Assembly: GCF_029854215.1 (NCBI RefSeq)
Contig: NZ_CP122961.1
Coordinates: 2,852,001 to 2,916,000, forward strand
Direction of reading: 5' to 3'
From: Halomonas alkaliantarctica
GTDB taxonomy: Bacteria > Pseudomonadota > Gammaproteobacteria > Pseudomonadales > Halomonadaceae
DNA: 64,000 nt
A program made the position numbers and the translations under genes. The notes under the pieces were generated by a model. That model saw nothing but the letters and a program-made list of their open reading frames with translations. It was not told where the DNA came from and did no database searches. Shown here piece after piece: positions 55,983 to 64,000 of this stretch; the first letter of the stretch is position 1; each line of letters begins with the position of its first letter.

Positions 55983-56750
55983 ATGACCAATACCCCTCAA
56001 AATGCACCCGGGCAAGAGTGGAATGCCAGCAACTATGCCCAAAATGCTAATTTTGTACCTAAACTAGGCAGTGAAGTGGTCAAGCTGTTAGCACCGCAAC
56101 CCGGTGAACGTATTTTGGATCTTGGCTGCGGCGATGGCTCGTTGACAGAGCGCCTTATGCAACTTGGCGCTAATGTTCTCGGCGTAGATGCTTCAGAAGA
56201 GATGGTCAACGCCGCCCGCCAACGCGGTGTGACTGCTCGCGTCGTTGATGGGCACCAACTGCCTTTCGACCATGAGTTTGACGCGGTATTTAGCAATGCG
56301 GCGCTGCACTGGATGCTTGACCCCCAGGCGGTACTCGCAGGCGTTAAGCGTGCATTGAAGCCGGGGGGACGGTTTGTGGTCGAGTTCGGTGGCCATGGCA
56401 ATGTTGCCGCTATTTGCACGGCACTGATTGCCGCCCTTCAGTTCCGGGGGATTAGCGCCCGCGGCCGCCACCCCTGGTACTTCCCAACGACTCATGAGTA
56501 CGGTCATTTGCTGACAACAGTCGGTTTCAAAGTTGAAACCATTGAGCTGATCCCACGCCCTACTCAACTGCCCACTGGAATGATTGGATGGCTTGAGACG
56601 TTTGCCAGCCCTTTCTTACATGGGCTTGATGAGGATGTGCACGATGCGGTGCTTGAGAACACCTTGACGCTGCTGAGCCACAGCCTACGCGATAATCAAG
56701 GAAACTGGACGGCAGATTACGTGCGTCTGCGCGTTTCCGCCAGAGCATAG
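55983..56750 (+). CDS. SAM-dependent methyltransferase
   Basis: A 255-residue class I methyltransferase. The SAM site is ERILDLGCGDGSLTERLMQL, with the acidic strand VLGVDASEEMVNAARQRGV and VFSNAALHWMLDPQAVLAGV, a pattern found in trans-aconitate methyltransferases and Tam-like enzymes. The substrate is not proven. It ends before the long palindromic terminator and converges with the chemoreceptor gene. Confidence 0.87.
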   Translation: MTNTPQNAPGQEWNASNYAQNANFVPKLGSEVVKLLAPQPGERILDLGCGDGSLTERLMQLGANVLGVDASEEMVNAARQRGVTARVVDGHQLPFDHEFDAVFSNAALHWMLDPQAVLAGVKRALKPGGRFVVEFGGHGNVAAICTALIAALQFRGISARGRHPWYFPTTHEYGHLLTTVGFKVETIELIPRPTQLPTGMIGWLETFASPFLHGLDEDVHDAVLENTLTLLSHSLRDNQGNWTADYVRLRVSARA

Positions 56751-56775
56751 CGATAGCCGCTTTTTAGTGACAAAA

Positions 56776-56813
56776 AAGCCGCGGATGATAAATGCATTTA
56801 TCATCCGCAGCTT
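56776..56813. terminator. Long palindromic bidirectional terminator
   Basis: A perfect 28-base palindrome at 56781-56808 (GCGGATGATAAATG and its complement) flanked by AAAGC and GCTTT forms one long stem with almost no loop. It sits between the ends of the convergent methyltransferase and chemoreceptor genes, with A- and T-rich flanks, and should stop both. Confidence 0.88.
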
Positions 56814-56828
56814 TGGCCAAATCAAGGC

Positions 56829-58520
56829 CTAGAACTCATCCCATTCATCGACGACCGCTTGTTTGCTTGGCGTTGCCTGCTGGCGTGGCGCTGGCTCAAT
56901 ACGGCTGCCGATTTGTTGCTGATCTTGCTGCTGCCGGGTAGCGCCCTTATGCGTCAATGAAACTGCATTGCCTGCGCTCTCATCAATACGGAAGGTAGCC
57001 ATCAAGTCGGCCAGTTCCCGGGCCTGCTCCTCTAGCGAGCTAGCAGCCGAGCTGGTTTGTTGCACTAGTGCAGCATTCTGCTGAGTGACCGAATCCATTT
57101 CGGTAAGCGCAGCATTAATCTGCTCAATGCCACTGTTTTGCTCCCGAGTGGCGGTCGAAATTTCACCCATCAGGGTAGTGACTTGACGAATCGCATCCAC
57201 CGTTTGGTGAATTGTCTGCCCACTGCGCTCCGCTTGCTCAGCACCACCGTTAATTTTCGTGGTGGTCTGCTCAATTAGGCTACGAATTTCTTTGGCAGAA
57301 TCAGCACTGCGCGTCGCTAATGACCGAACCTCGCTGGCCACAACGGCAAAGCCACGGCCTTGCTCGCCTGCACGCGCGGCCTCCACTGATGCATTGAGGG
57401 CTAAGATATTAGTTTGGAAAGCAATGGAATCGATCACACCTATAATATCGTTTATCTGGCTCGCACTGGCCGCAATCTCTCGCATGAGTTGCACCGTGCG
57501 TTCAACCTCTTTACCACCTGACTCCGCCGACTGCGACGCCTCGACCGAAAGCTGATCCGCCTCTTGGGCTGTTTCAGCATTTTTACTTACCGTGGTCGAC
57601 ATTTCTTCCATGCTGGAAGCGGTTTGCTGAAGCGCAGAGGCCTGCTGCTCGGTTCGTGAAGAGAGATCCTGGCTTCCTGCAGAGATATCTCCCGCGCCGC
57701 TGAAAACGCGCTCGCTACTCCCTCTCAACGCCATAACCAGTTGTTTTAGCTTCTCCTGCATGGCTGACAGGCCACTGAACAACTGACCAATTTCGTTGCG
57801 GCCACGATCCTCAATCTTGCCTGTCAGATCGCCATCAGCTATGCGCGCAAAGTGCTCACTAGCGCGGCGAAGGGGCCTGACAACGCTACGCATCATTGCC
57901 CACCGAATCACCACCACTGCCACGAGTGAAATCACTAAAAGGGTAATAGCAATGGCACCAATAATAGTCGCCAAGCGATTGAGTTGTTGAAGGACGCTAG
58001 CGCCACGCTCCTCGGTATAAGCAATAAAACCACTCATAGCTAGGTCCAATTCGGCGCTTAATGCCCCCAATTCTTCTTGTCTGCGCTGAATTTGAAAAGG
58101 CGCGGCTTCGAGTAGAGGAGAAATGCCTTCTGTCACAAAAGCATCGTATGCGCTGATAATCGCATCACGGTGGGGAGCCAGCGAGCCGTCAGGATTGATT
58201 GGCACAGCACGAAACTCATTAAAACGCTCCTCTGCCTCTGCTACCGCCTCTGTGGCCATAACAAGGCTTTCCTGCCCTTTTTCTGGGTTACCCTGGGTAC
58301 TGAAACTTGCCGAACGGTCTAAAAAAGTTTGCGCTCTAAGTGCGTGCACCTGTGTACGGTTGGCTAAATTAACGAGCCGTACGTTGGTGGCAGCCAGTTC
58401 TTCAAGCGCCTGCGAGCTATTATGATTGGAATAAAACCCGAGGCCACTGATCAAGCCTATCATAAGCACCAGTAGGGCTAACGCAGCAGTCAGACTCCAT
58501 TTAATAGAGAGGTGCTTCAT
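56829..58520 (-). CDS. Methyl-accepting chemotaxis protein
   Basis: A 563-residue chemoreceptor. TM1 (about 9-32) and TM2 (about 185-210) bracket a periplasmic helical sensor domain; HAMP (about 210-265) and the signalling coiled coil with [20 protein letters not shown] follow. The last residues EWDEF fit the xWxxF tether. It resembles the receptor at 9819 in type but has a different sensor domain and lacks the repeats upstream. The ligand is unknown. Confidence 0.92.
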   Translation of the reverse strand: MKHLSIKWSLTAALALLVLMIGLISGLGFYSNHNSSQALEELAATNVRLVNLANRTQVHALRAQTFLDRSASFSTQGNPEKGQESLVMATEAVAEAEERFNEFRAVPINPDGSLAPHRDAIISAYDAFVTEGISPLLEAAPFQIQRRQEELGALSAELDLAMSGFIAYTEERGASVLQQLNRLATIIGAIAITLLVISLVAVVVIRWAMMRSVVRPLRRASEHFARIADGDLTGKIEDRGRNEIGQLFSGLSAMQEKLKQLVMALRGSSERVFSGAGDISAGSQDLSSRTEQQASALQQTASSMEEMSTTVSKNAETAQEADQLSVEASQSAESGGKEVERTVQLMREIAASASQINDIIGVIDSIAFQTNILALNASVEAARAGEQGRGFAVVASEVRSLATRSADSAKEIRSLIEQTTTKINGGAEQAERSGQTIHQTVDAIRQVTTLMGEISTATREQNSGIEQINAALTEMDSVTQQNAALVQQTSSAASSLEEQARELADLMATFRIDESAGNAVSLTHKGATRQQQDQQQIGSRIEPAPRQQATPSKQAVVDEWDEF

Positions 58521-58646
58521 TCTGTTAATTCCTTAATATTTTAATTGATTCAATAAGATATCGGCCAAACTAAAAAACTGAAACGCCACAGTACGAATCT
58601 GAGCGCTGGTCTAACATGGAGTGTGATTAACGATCATCCACCGTCG

Positions 58647-59219
58647 TTAAGATACCATGGCTACGCTTTGCCGGCTGGCCGCCTGCGCAACGTCTATCTG
58701 GAGCCAAGCCCCCGCCTTACACTCTAAGCGAGGAGCCTCGACTACCCCCTGTAAGCGTGCCCGCGATAGCAGCGTGGCCTTAGTGTTGGCTTTAAGCGTA
58801 CCGACCATGTACCCGTCAATATCGACACAACTCCCCTCAATGTATGACGCCACGTGGCCAGAAGCAGTCACAGAGACAGGATGATTGGGCGCAATGAGTG
58901 TCCCCTCCAAGCGACCCTTAATGAGCACAGGTTCATCGGCGATCACTTTGCCTAAAATATGGGTGGCTGACCCAATCCGGCTGCCACCAGATATGCACTC
59001 AATATTGACGGGAAGCGTCGCGGTGGGGGTATCCGCTTCAGGTGGCAACATCGCTTCAAAGGGTAAGTCTGGGATGGGAGCGGAGCCCGCTGCATGTGCG
59101 TTGTGCGATATACCCGCCGCGCTTAAAGCGCGCTGTTTTAACCTACGACGCTTGCCGTCCCATACGATCAGCGTCATTGCCCCAACGCCCAGCACAATAA
59201 ACCATACTTGAATACCCAT
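58647..59219 (-). CDS. Bactofilin with N-terminal membrane anchor
   Basis: A 190-residue protein. A membrane helix (QVWFIVLGVGAMTLIVWDG) opens it, then a linker of about 60 residues, then a bactofilin beta-helix (GSATHILGKVIADEPVLIKG, SYIEGSCVDIDGYMVGTLKA). Bactofilins polymerise without nucleotide and help shape cell wall, stalks or division. It is divergent from the soluble bactofilin at 59414; the 194-base gap should hold both promoters. Confidence 0.82.
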   Translation of the reverse strand: MGIQVWFIVLGVGAMTLIVWDGKRRRLKQRALSAAGISHNAHAAGSAPIPDLPFEAMLPPEADTPTATLPVNIECISGGSRIGSATHILGKVIADEPVLIKGRLEGTLIAPNHPVSVTASGHVASYIEGSCVDIDGYMVGTLKANTKATLLSRARLQGVVEAPRLECKAGAWLQIDVAQAASRQSVAMVS

Positions 59220-59413
59220 GCTGCTGCCCTGTCGCTTTAGATGTGGTTACCCCAGCTAACGTTATACTCGTTCTGCTATATTACGGCGGCGTGAATAAGC
59301 CCCTTCACTTGGCTTAACTCCAGGCTTTAAGACGCTAACAAGCCGATTAAGGTATTTGATGCTCTTTAATGCACCTCAAAGGCGCTTTGTCTTCATTCAC
59401 CAGGAGTCACCCT

Positions 59414-59980
59414 ATGTTTAACAAAGCCAAGAATTCCCCACCTGACAATAAGTCCGCGACGTTAATACCCCCTGATACACGTTCATCTACCAAGACAGGC
59501 ACGCCAACCACCAGTGCGCGGCCAAGCCTCTCCGTTATCGGAGGGCATACACAAGTGGAGGGGGACATTAATAGCGATGAGGATTTGACGGTAGAGGGAC
59601 GCGTAAGCGGCATTATCACCTGCAAACAGCACACCGTTACCTTAGGTGCCAATGGCTATATCAACGGCGATGTATTTGCTCACACACTGCATATATCAGG
59701 CGAGGTAACCGGCAACTTGGTGGCACACCACCGCGCAACGATTCATAAGGGCGCCCAGGTCTCAGGCACTATTGTCGCCCCCTGCCTGGTACTGGAAGAT
59801 GGCAGCGTATTCCATGGCAGTATCGATATGGATCCTGACAACGAAGTACTAAAAAACGCCTTTGCCGATGCCAGCGGCAGCATGACTAAAACCACACCAA
59901 AAGCAACCGACGAGAAGCGCTCAACCACGAGTGCGAACGCCTCAGAACACAACACCACAGAAGCAAAAGCTAACGATTAA
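59414..59980 (+). CDS. Bactofilin
   Basis: A 188-residue cytoskeletal protein: disordered N terminus, then the beta-helix with PSLSVIGGHTQVEGDINSDE, EGRVSGIITCKQHTVTLGAN and GAQVSGTIVAPCLVLEDGSV, and a disordered polar C terminus. It has no membrane helix, in contrast to the divergent bactofilin. ATG 59414 follows CAGGAG. Two such proteins may copolymerise, one acting as membrane anchor. Confidence 0.9.
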   Translation: MFNKAKNSPPDNKSATLIPPDTRSSTKTGTPTTSARPSLSVIGGHTQVEGDINSDEDLTVEGRVSGIITCKQHTVTLGANGYINGDVFAHTLHISGEVTGNLVAHHRATIHKGAQVSGTIVAPCLVLEDGSVFHGSIDMDPDNEVLKNAFADASGSMTKTTPKATDEKRSTTSANASEHNTTEAKAND

Positions 59981-59996
59981 GGCGCAGCCAATAGCA

Positions 59997-60752
59997 TCAG
60001 CGGCTATGAGCACATACAGGGCAAGCGGGATCGCGAGGTACTTGAAAATGCCGCCATTGGCCGCTTAAGCCATCAAAGGTGGAGAGCCCCTGATGGGCAG
60101 AACCTGCGCCACTAAGCAGCTTAAAGGCTTCTACCGCCTGAAAGCAGCCGATTAAGCCCACCAGTGGCGCCATGACGCCACTTTCTGCGCAGCTTAGTGC
60201 TTCGTCGCCGCTGTCATCGGGCGGATAGAGGCAGGCGTAACAGGGGCAAGTTACGTCGCGGGGATCAAATACCGCCAGTTGACCTGAAAAGCGAATGGCC
60301 GCTCCCGACACCAGCGGCACCCCGGCATTTTGTGAGGCGGCATTTACCGCATAGCGGCTTGAAAAACGATCGGTACAGTCGAGCACCACATCCGCCGAAG
60401 CGACTAAGCGTTCGAGCGGTTCCCCAGCCAAATGCTCATCTAATGCAATCACGTGGCAGTGCGGGTTGAGTGCCTGCATGCTGGCCTGGGCAGAGTGCGC
60501 CTTATTTAAACCAATACTGGCGTGCTGGTGGGCAATTTGACGTTGGAGATTGGAAAGCTCGACGAGATCGGCATCGGCAATCGTGATGCGCCCTACCCCC
60601 GCGGCAGCTAAATAGAGCGCTACCGGAGAGCCCAAGCCGCCAGCACCAATAATCACCGCATGGGCAGATTGGAGGCGCTCTTGGCCCTCGATATCCACCT
60701 CGGGCAGCATAATCTGGCGGCTATAGCGCAGCAGCGACTGGTCATCCATCAT
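59997..60752 (-). CDS. moeB: Molybdopterin-synthase adenylyltransferase (ThiF/MoeB family)
   Basis: A 251-residue E1-like enzyme that adenylates the C terminus of MoaD or ThiS. The ATP loop is VIIGAGGLGSPVALYLAAAG, with ADLVELSNLQRQIAHQH and the zinc cysteines CPCYACLYPP and CPVCAHSR. A Cys in LSCAESGVMAPLVG is also present. MoeB and ThiF are hard to separate; no moaE or thiS is close. The stop of lrp lies just before the start, so both may be cotranscribed. Start 60752 is chosen over 60770. Confidence 0.87.
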   Translation of the reverse strand: MMDDQSLLRYSRQIMLPEVDIEGQERLQSAHAVIIGAGGLGSPVALYLAAAGVGRITIADADLVELSNLQRQIAHQHASIGLNKAHSAQASMQALNPHCHVIALDEHLAGEPLERLVASADVVLDCTDRFSSRYAVNAASQNAGVPLVSGAAIRFSGQLAVFDPRDVTCPCYACLYPPDDSGDEALSCAESGVMAPLVGLIGCFQAVEAFKLLSGAGSAHQGLSTFDGLSGQWRHFQVPRDPACPVCAHSR

Positions 60753-60756
60753 CGGC

Positions 60757-61257
60757 TTACTTATCCTCAAATTCCTCGAAGGCGGGGACGTGTAAATTGA
60801 AGCTTTCTTTCACCTCTTCCATCACCACGTAACTTTTCGATTCTTTCACACCCGGTAGCGTTAACACCACATCGCCCAATAGTTGACGGTAAGCCGCCAT
60901 TTCAGGAATGCGGCACTTCAGGATGTAGTCGAACTGTCCCGAGACGAGGTGGCACTCCTGAATCTGCGGTAGCTTCTCGACGGCACGGCGAAACTCATCA
61001 AAGACCGCTGGAGACTGCGTTTCTAAGCTGATCTCGACAAAGACTAATAAATTGGCTTTCAAAGCCCGCGGATCAAGGATGGCTTGGTAACCACGAATAA
61101 TACCCGCTTTCTCTAAGCGCTTAACGCGTTCAAGGCAAGGGGTTGTGGACAAGCCCACTTCCGAGGCTAAATCGACGTAAGAAATACGCGCATTTTCCTG
61201 CAAGCAGCACAGGATTTTAAGGTCGATACGGTCCAGCGTTCTATTTTTTGGTTTCAT
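60757..61257 (-). CDS. lrp: Leucine-responsive regulator Lrp
   Basis: A 166-residue regulator with helix-turn-helix (LDRIDLKILCCLQENARISY, STTPCLERVKRLEKAGIIRG) and the RAM effector domain (ECHLVSGQFDYILKCRIPEM, VMEEVKESFNLHVP). Length and key segments match Escherichia coli Lrp, a global regulator of amino-acid metabolism. The ATG at 61257 fits the family start. It is followed by moeB almost without gap. Confidence 0.92.
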   Translation of the reverse strand: MKPKNRTLDRIDLKILCCLQENARISYVDLASEVGLSTTPCLERVKRLEKAGIIRGYQAILDPRALKANLLVFVEISLETQSPAVFDEFRRAVEKLPQIQECHLVSGQFDYILKCRIPEMAAYRQLLGDVVLTLPGVKESKSYVVMEEVKESFNLHVPAFEEFEDK

Positions 61258-61290
61258 GGCAGGATCCAATACTGATGAATCAGGCAGTTA

Positions 61291-62139
61291 TTAAAGGTGC
61301 CCTAGGGTAACCCTTTCATGCCCCCCCAGGTCACGAACACTTTCAACGTTTTGATAACCAGCGCAATTAAGTGCCTCACGCACCATTTCGGCCTGTTTAA
61401 AGCCGTGCTCAAGCAGCAACCAACCAGACGCCGCTAGATAACGCTGTGCAGAGTTTACCAAATGCAGTAAATCGGCCATGCCGCAAGCGTCAGCAACAAG
61501 CGCTGAGCGTGGCTCAAAACGCACATCACCTTCGGTCAAATGAGGATCATCGGCGGAGATATAAGGAGGGTTACTAACAATAATATCGAAATGCATACCC
61601 GCTTCCGCATAGTTTTCCAAAGCGGCAAACCAATCGCTCTGTAAAAACGCGGCGTTAGCGATCCCTAACGCTTGCGCGTTACGGGTTGCCAACGCCACTG
61701 CCTCCAAGCGCAGATCCACGCCCAGTACTTGCCAAAGGGGTTGCTCGCTGGCAAATGCCAGGGCAATGGCGCCAGTCCCTGTGCCAAGATCGAGCAAGCG
61801 GCCTGAGGGCAGCGTCGCTCGGCCAAGCGCAAGCTCAACCAGGGTTTCAGTATCGGGCCGGGGTATCAACGTATCGGGTGAGGTGGCTAAGCGCAGCCCC
61901 CAAAATTCGCGTTCGCCGGTAAGGTAGGCGACCGGTGCGCCCTGTACACGTGCAGCGATAAGCGCATCGAAACGGGCGTGCTCCCATAAGGGGCAGATTT
62001 TATCGCCCCAGGTGTAGAGCCAGGTGCGATCACGCCCGAGTACGTGGCATAACAGCACTTCAGCGTCGATACGCGGCGAGCTGGAACCCACCGCCTGCAA
62101 GCGCTGGGCAGCTTGTTTCAACAGCGCATCAAGGGTCAT
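61291..62139 (-). CDS. prmC: Release-factor glutamine methyltransferase
   Basis: A 282-residue methyltransferase that methylates the Gln of the GGQ motif in release factors RF1 and RF2. SAM motif LLDLGTGTGAIALAFASEQ and catalytic IIVSNPPYISADDPHL are intact. It starts within the prfA stop (TAATG), the usual prfA-prmC coupling, so the enzyme is made together with its substrate. Confidence 0.96.
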   Translation of the reverse strand: MTLDALLKQAAQRLQAVGSSSPRIDAEVLLCHVLGRDRTWLYTWGDKICPLWEHARFDALIAARVQGAPVAYLTGEREFWGLRLATSPDTLIPRPDTETLVELALGRATLPSGRLLDLGTGTGAIALAFASEQPLWQVLGVDLRLEAVALATRNAQALGIANAAFLQSDWFAALENYAEAGMHFDIIVSNPPYISADDPHLTEGDVRFEPRSALVADACGMADLLHLVNSAQRYLAASGWLLLEHGFKQAEMVREALNCAGYQNVESVRDLGGHERVTLGHL

Positions 62140-63227
62140 TAGACGTCCTGAAGGGCTGAGAGCTGTTCCGCTTGATACTCGTGAATCAGCGGGCTAATCA
62201 CGTCATCCAACTGCTCGCCGCTGACCACTTCATTGAGTTTATAAAGCGTCAAATTAATGCGATGGTCGGTAATCCGCCCCTGGGGGAAATTATAGGTGCG
62301 GATACGCTCACTGCGGTCCCCCGAGCCCACTAGCGAACGGCGTGCATCCGCTTGAGTCTGACGCTGGCTATCGACGGCGTTACGCTTCAACTTCGCGGCC
62401 AGCAGCGACATCGCTTTAGCACGGTTTTTATGCTGGCTGCGCTCTTCCTGACACTCCACCACCACGCCGGTGGGCAGGTGCGTAATGCGGATCGCAGAGT
62501 CCGTGGTGTTAACGTGCTGACCGCCGGCACCGCTGGAGCGGTAAGTGTCCACGCGCAGATCCGAAGGGTTAATATCGATATCGCCAACGTCATCGACTTC
62601 AGGCATCACTGCGACGGTGCAAGCAGAGGTGTGAATGCGGCCCTGGGATTCGGTTGCGGGGACGCGCTGCACACGGTGGGCGCCGGATTCAAATTTTAGT
62701 TGGGCGTAAACACCATCCCCTTTGACACGGGAAATGATCTCTTTGTAGCCGCCCTGCTCGCCGTGACTGGCGCTCACCACCTCTACCCGCCAACCGCGTT
62801 TTTCGGCATAGCGGGAGTACATGCGAAACAGGTCGCCGGCAAAAATGGCCGCTTCGTCGCCGCCGGTACCGGCGCGCACTTCCAGAAACACCCCACGGCC
62901 GTCATCGGGATCTTTAGGCACCAGCAAGCGCTTCAGCTCGAGATCCAGCTCGGCTAACCGTTCCCGCCCTTCGCTTAACTCCATCTCTGCCAGCTCGCGC
63001 ATGTCAGCGTCGCTATCGCGGCTAAGCTGCTCGGCTTCGTGCATATTGGTTTCAATATCACGATAGCGCTGCCAGGCCGCCACTAGCTCTTCTAACTCGG
63101 CATATTCACGTGAGTAGTCGCGAAAGCGCTGCTGGTTATTGATCACGTCGGGATCCGACAGCAGCATCGCCAGCTCTTCAAAGCGTTCGGTAAAGCTGTC
63201 TAAGCGTTGGCGCAGAGTCTCTTTCAT
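62139..63227 (-). CDS. prfA: Peptide chain release factor 1
   Basis: A 362-residue factor reading UAA and UAG stop codons. The peptidyl-tRNA hydrolysis motif is [17 protein letters not shown] and the codon-recognition PAT is in [20 protein letters not shown]. Length matches RF1. The start overlaps the hemA stop by four bases as ATGA, giving the hemA-prfA-prmC unit common in gammaproteobacteria. Confidence 0.97.
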   Translation of the reverse strand: MKETLRQRLDSFTERFEELAMLLSDPDVINNQQRFRDYSREYAELEELVAAWQRYRDIETNMHEAEQLSRDSDADMRELAEMELSEGRERLAELDLELKRLLVPKDPDDGRGVFLEVRAGTGGDEAAIFAGDLFRMYSRYAEKRGWRVEVVSASHGEQGGYKEIISRVKGDGVYAQLKFESGAHRVQRVPATESQGRIHTSACTVAVMPEVDDVGDIDINPSDLRVDTYRSSGAGGQHVNTTDSAIRITHLPTGVVVECQEERSQHKNRAKAMSLLAAKLKRNAVDSQRQTQADARRSLVGSGDRSERIRTYNFPQGRITDHRINLTLYKLNEVVSGEQLDDVISPLIHEYQAEQLSALQDV

Positions 63228-64000
63228 GCGGGCGTATCATCCTTCTGGCGGTTAACCGTGGGCGCAGGCGTGGTCTCAAATGCGGGTTTTGCGGGCAGCA
63301 GCAGGCGCGGGGCGGCATTCAGCAAGTCATGGTGCTCTTCAGAAGCCGCATCGCGTATGGCCTGTGTGGGCTGGTGGAGCAAACGGTTGGTCAACTGATG
63401 GGCCAAACGCTCAATGACTTTAGCGGGGTCTTCACCCCGCGCCAGCCTCTCTAACGCTTGGTCGCGTGAGAGATCGCGCAGCGCTTCGCCATGTTGGCGG
63501 TAGTCGCGTATCAACTCACCGCCGTTACGAATACGCCGCTCGTGCTGCCAACTCCCCACGCCGTGTTCAATCAACGACTCGGCTTGATCAGCGGCAACCT
63601 GGCGGTGACGACGATTTTCCTGGATAACTTCTTCCAAATCGTCCACGGTGTAGAGGAACACATCCGCTAATTCGCCCACTTCAGGTTCAATATCTCGAGG
63701 CACCGCAATATCGACCATAAAGACTGGCCGATGGCGGCGCTTTTTGAGTGCACGCTCGACCATACCTTTACCAAGGATGGGTAGCGGGGAAGCGGTGGAA
63801 GAGATCACAATATCAGCGTTTTCAAGCGCGTCAGGAATCTCTTGCAGGGTAATCGCCGTCCCCCCTAAGGGGCCTGCCACCAGTTCAGCACGTTCACGGG
63901 TGCGGTTGGCGACGGTAAGCTGGCGAACGCCCGCTTCGTGCAAATGGCGCGCAACTAATTCGATGGTTTCACCGGCGCCGATTAGCAGCGCGCGTGAACG
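63224..64000 (-). CDS. hemA: Glutamyl-tRNA reductase, cut by the window edge
   Basis: Only the C-terminal part is in the window; the frame stays open to base 64000. It contains the NADPH-binding part [20 protein letters not shown] and [56 protein letters not shown] and the helical dimerisation end. The catalytic Cys domain lies outside. The enzyme makes glutamate-1-semialdehyde, the first committed step of haem synthesis. Confidence 0.95.
   Translation of the reverse strand, partial: RSRALLIGAGETIELVARHLHEAGVRQLTVANRTRERAELVAGPLGGTAITLQEIPDALENADIVISSTASPLPILGKGMVERALKKRRHRPVFMVDIAVPRDIEPEVGELADVFLYTVDDLEEVIQENRRHRQVAADQAESLIEHGVGSWQHERRIRNGGELIRDYRQHGEALRDLSRDQALERLARGEDPAKVIERLAHQLTNRLLHQPTQAIRDAASEEHHDLLNAAPRLLLPAKPAFETTPAPTVNRQKDDTPA

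Overview
The window looks like a chromosomal segment of a moderately halophilic gammaproteobacterium close to Halomonas. The support is the hemA-prfA-prmC housekeeping block, trpBA with a divergent trpI-type LysR gene, a Na+-type N-ATPase operon, several c-di-GMP proteins and chemoreceptors, and moderate-to-high GC. The genus is an inference from gene content and protein style; no rRNA, tRNA, CRISPR array, intact insertion sequence or prophage was seen.

Layout. 1-10 kb: a broken glutathione S-transferase, a type-B carboxylesterase, a GGDEF/EAL protein, a HAD/MFS pair, GNAT/HxlR genes and an SDR gene that lost its catalytic core by an in-frame deletion. 9.8-20.4 kb: a chemoreceptor, then a minus-strand cluster of LysR, three ABC import genes, an aminotransferase and a phosphonopyruvate hydrolase, with a free-standing EPSP synthase on the other strand. 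I read the cluster as phosphonate (probably phosphonoalanine) uptake and catabolism. 20.4-25.2 kb: a graveyard of truncated genes (AraC/SDR, LysR, and a polyamine ABC-importer and oxidase cluster) around one intact HAD gene. 25.2-28.7 kb: VOC protein, unknown lipoprotein, AraC regulator and LysE exporter. 28.9-36.2 kb: trpBA/trpI, methyltransferase, LysR, aldo/keto reductase, NAD(P)-binding protein and a VIT-family transporter. 36.3-43.6 kb: the complete atpDCQRBEFAG N-ATPase operon and a convergent Crp/Fnr gene, followed at 43.8-44.2 kb by degraded direct copies of the two genes that precede the operon. 44.3-47 kb: periplasmic glycerophosphodiesterase, DapA-family aldolase and a decayed AraC-LysE copy. 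47-52.5 kb: a phosphate-binding-like protein, porin and GGDEF/EVL trio, then a lone PEP-CTERM/exosortase-type acyltransferase. 52.5-58.5 kb: membrane protein, zinc peptidase, NfsA-like nitroreductase, phosphoesterase, methyltransferase and a second chemoreceptor. 58.6-64 kb: divergent bactofilins, moeB, lrp, prmC, prfA and a hemA gene cut by the window edge.

The most interesting parts are the phosphonate cluster with its adjacent EPSP synthase and TCTTAC repeats shared with the chemoreceptor promoter region, the N-ATPase island bracketed by direct duplicated fragments, three copies of one AraC leader region at 21.0, 26.7 and 46.3 kb, and the repeated signature of deletion-type gene decay. Product names rest on motifs read by eye and on remembered family sequences. 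No database search was run, and several start codons were chosen from ribosome-binding sites.
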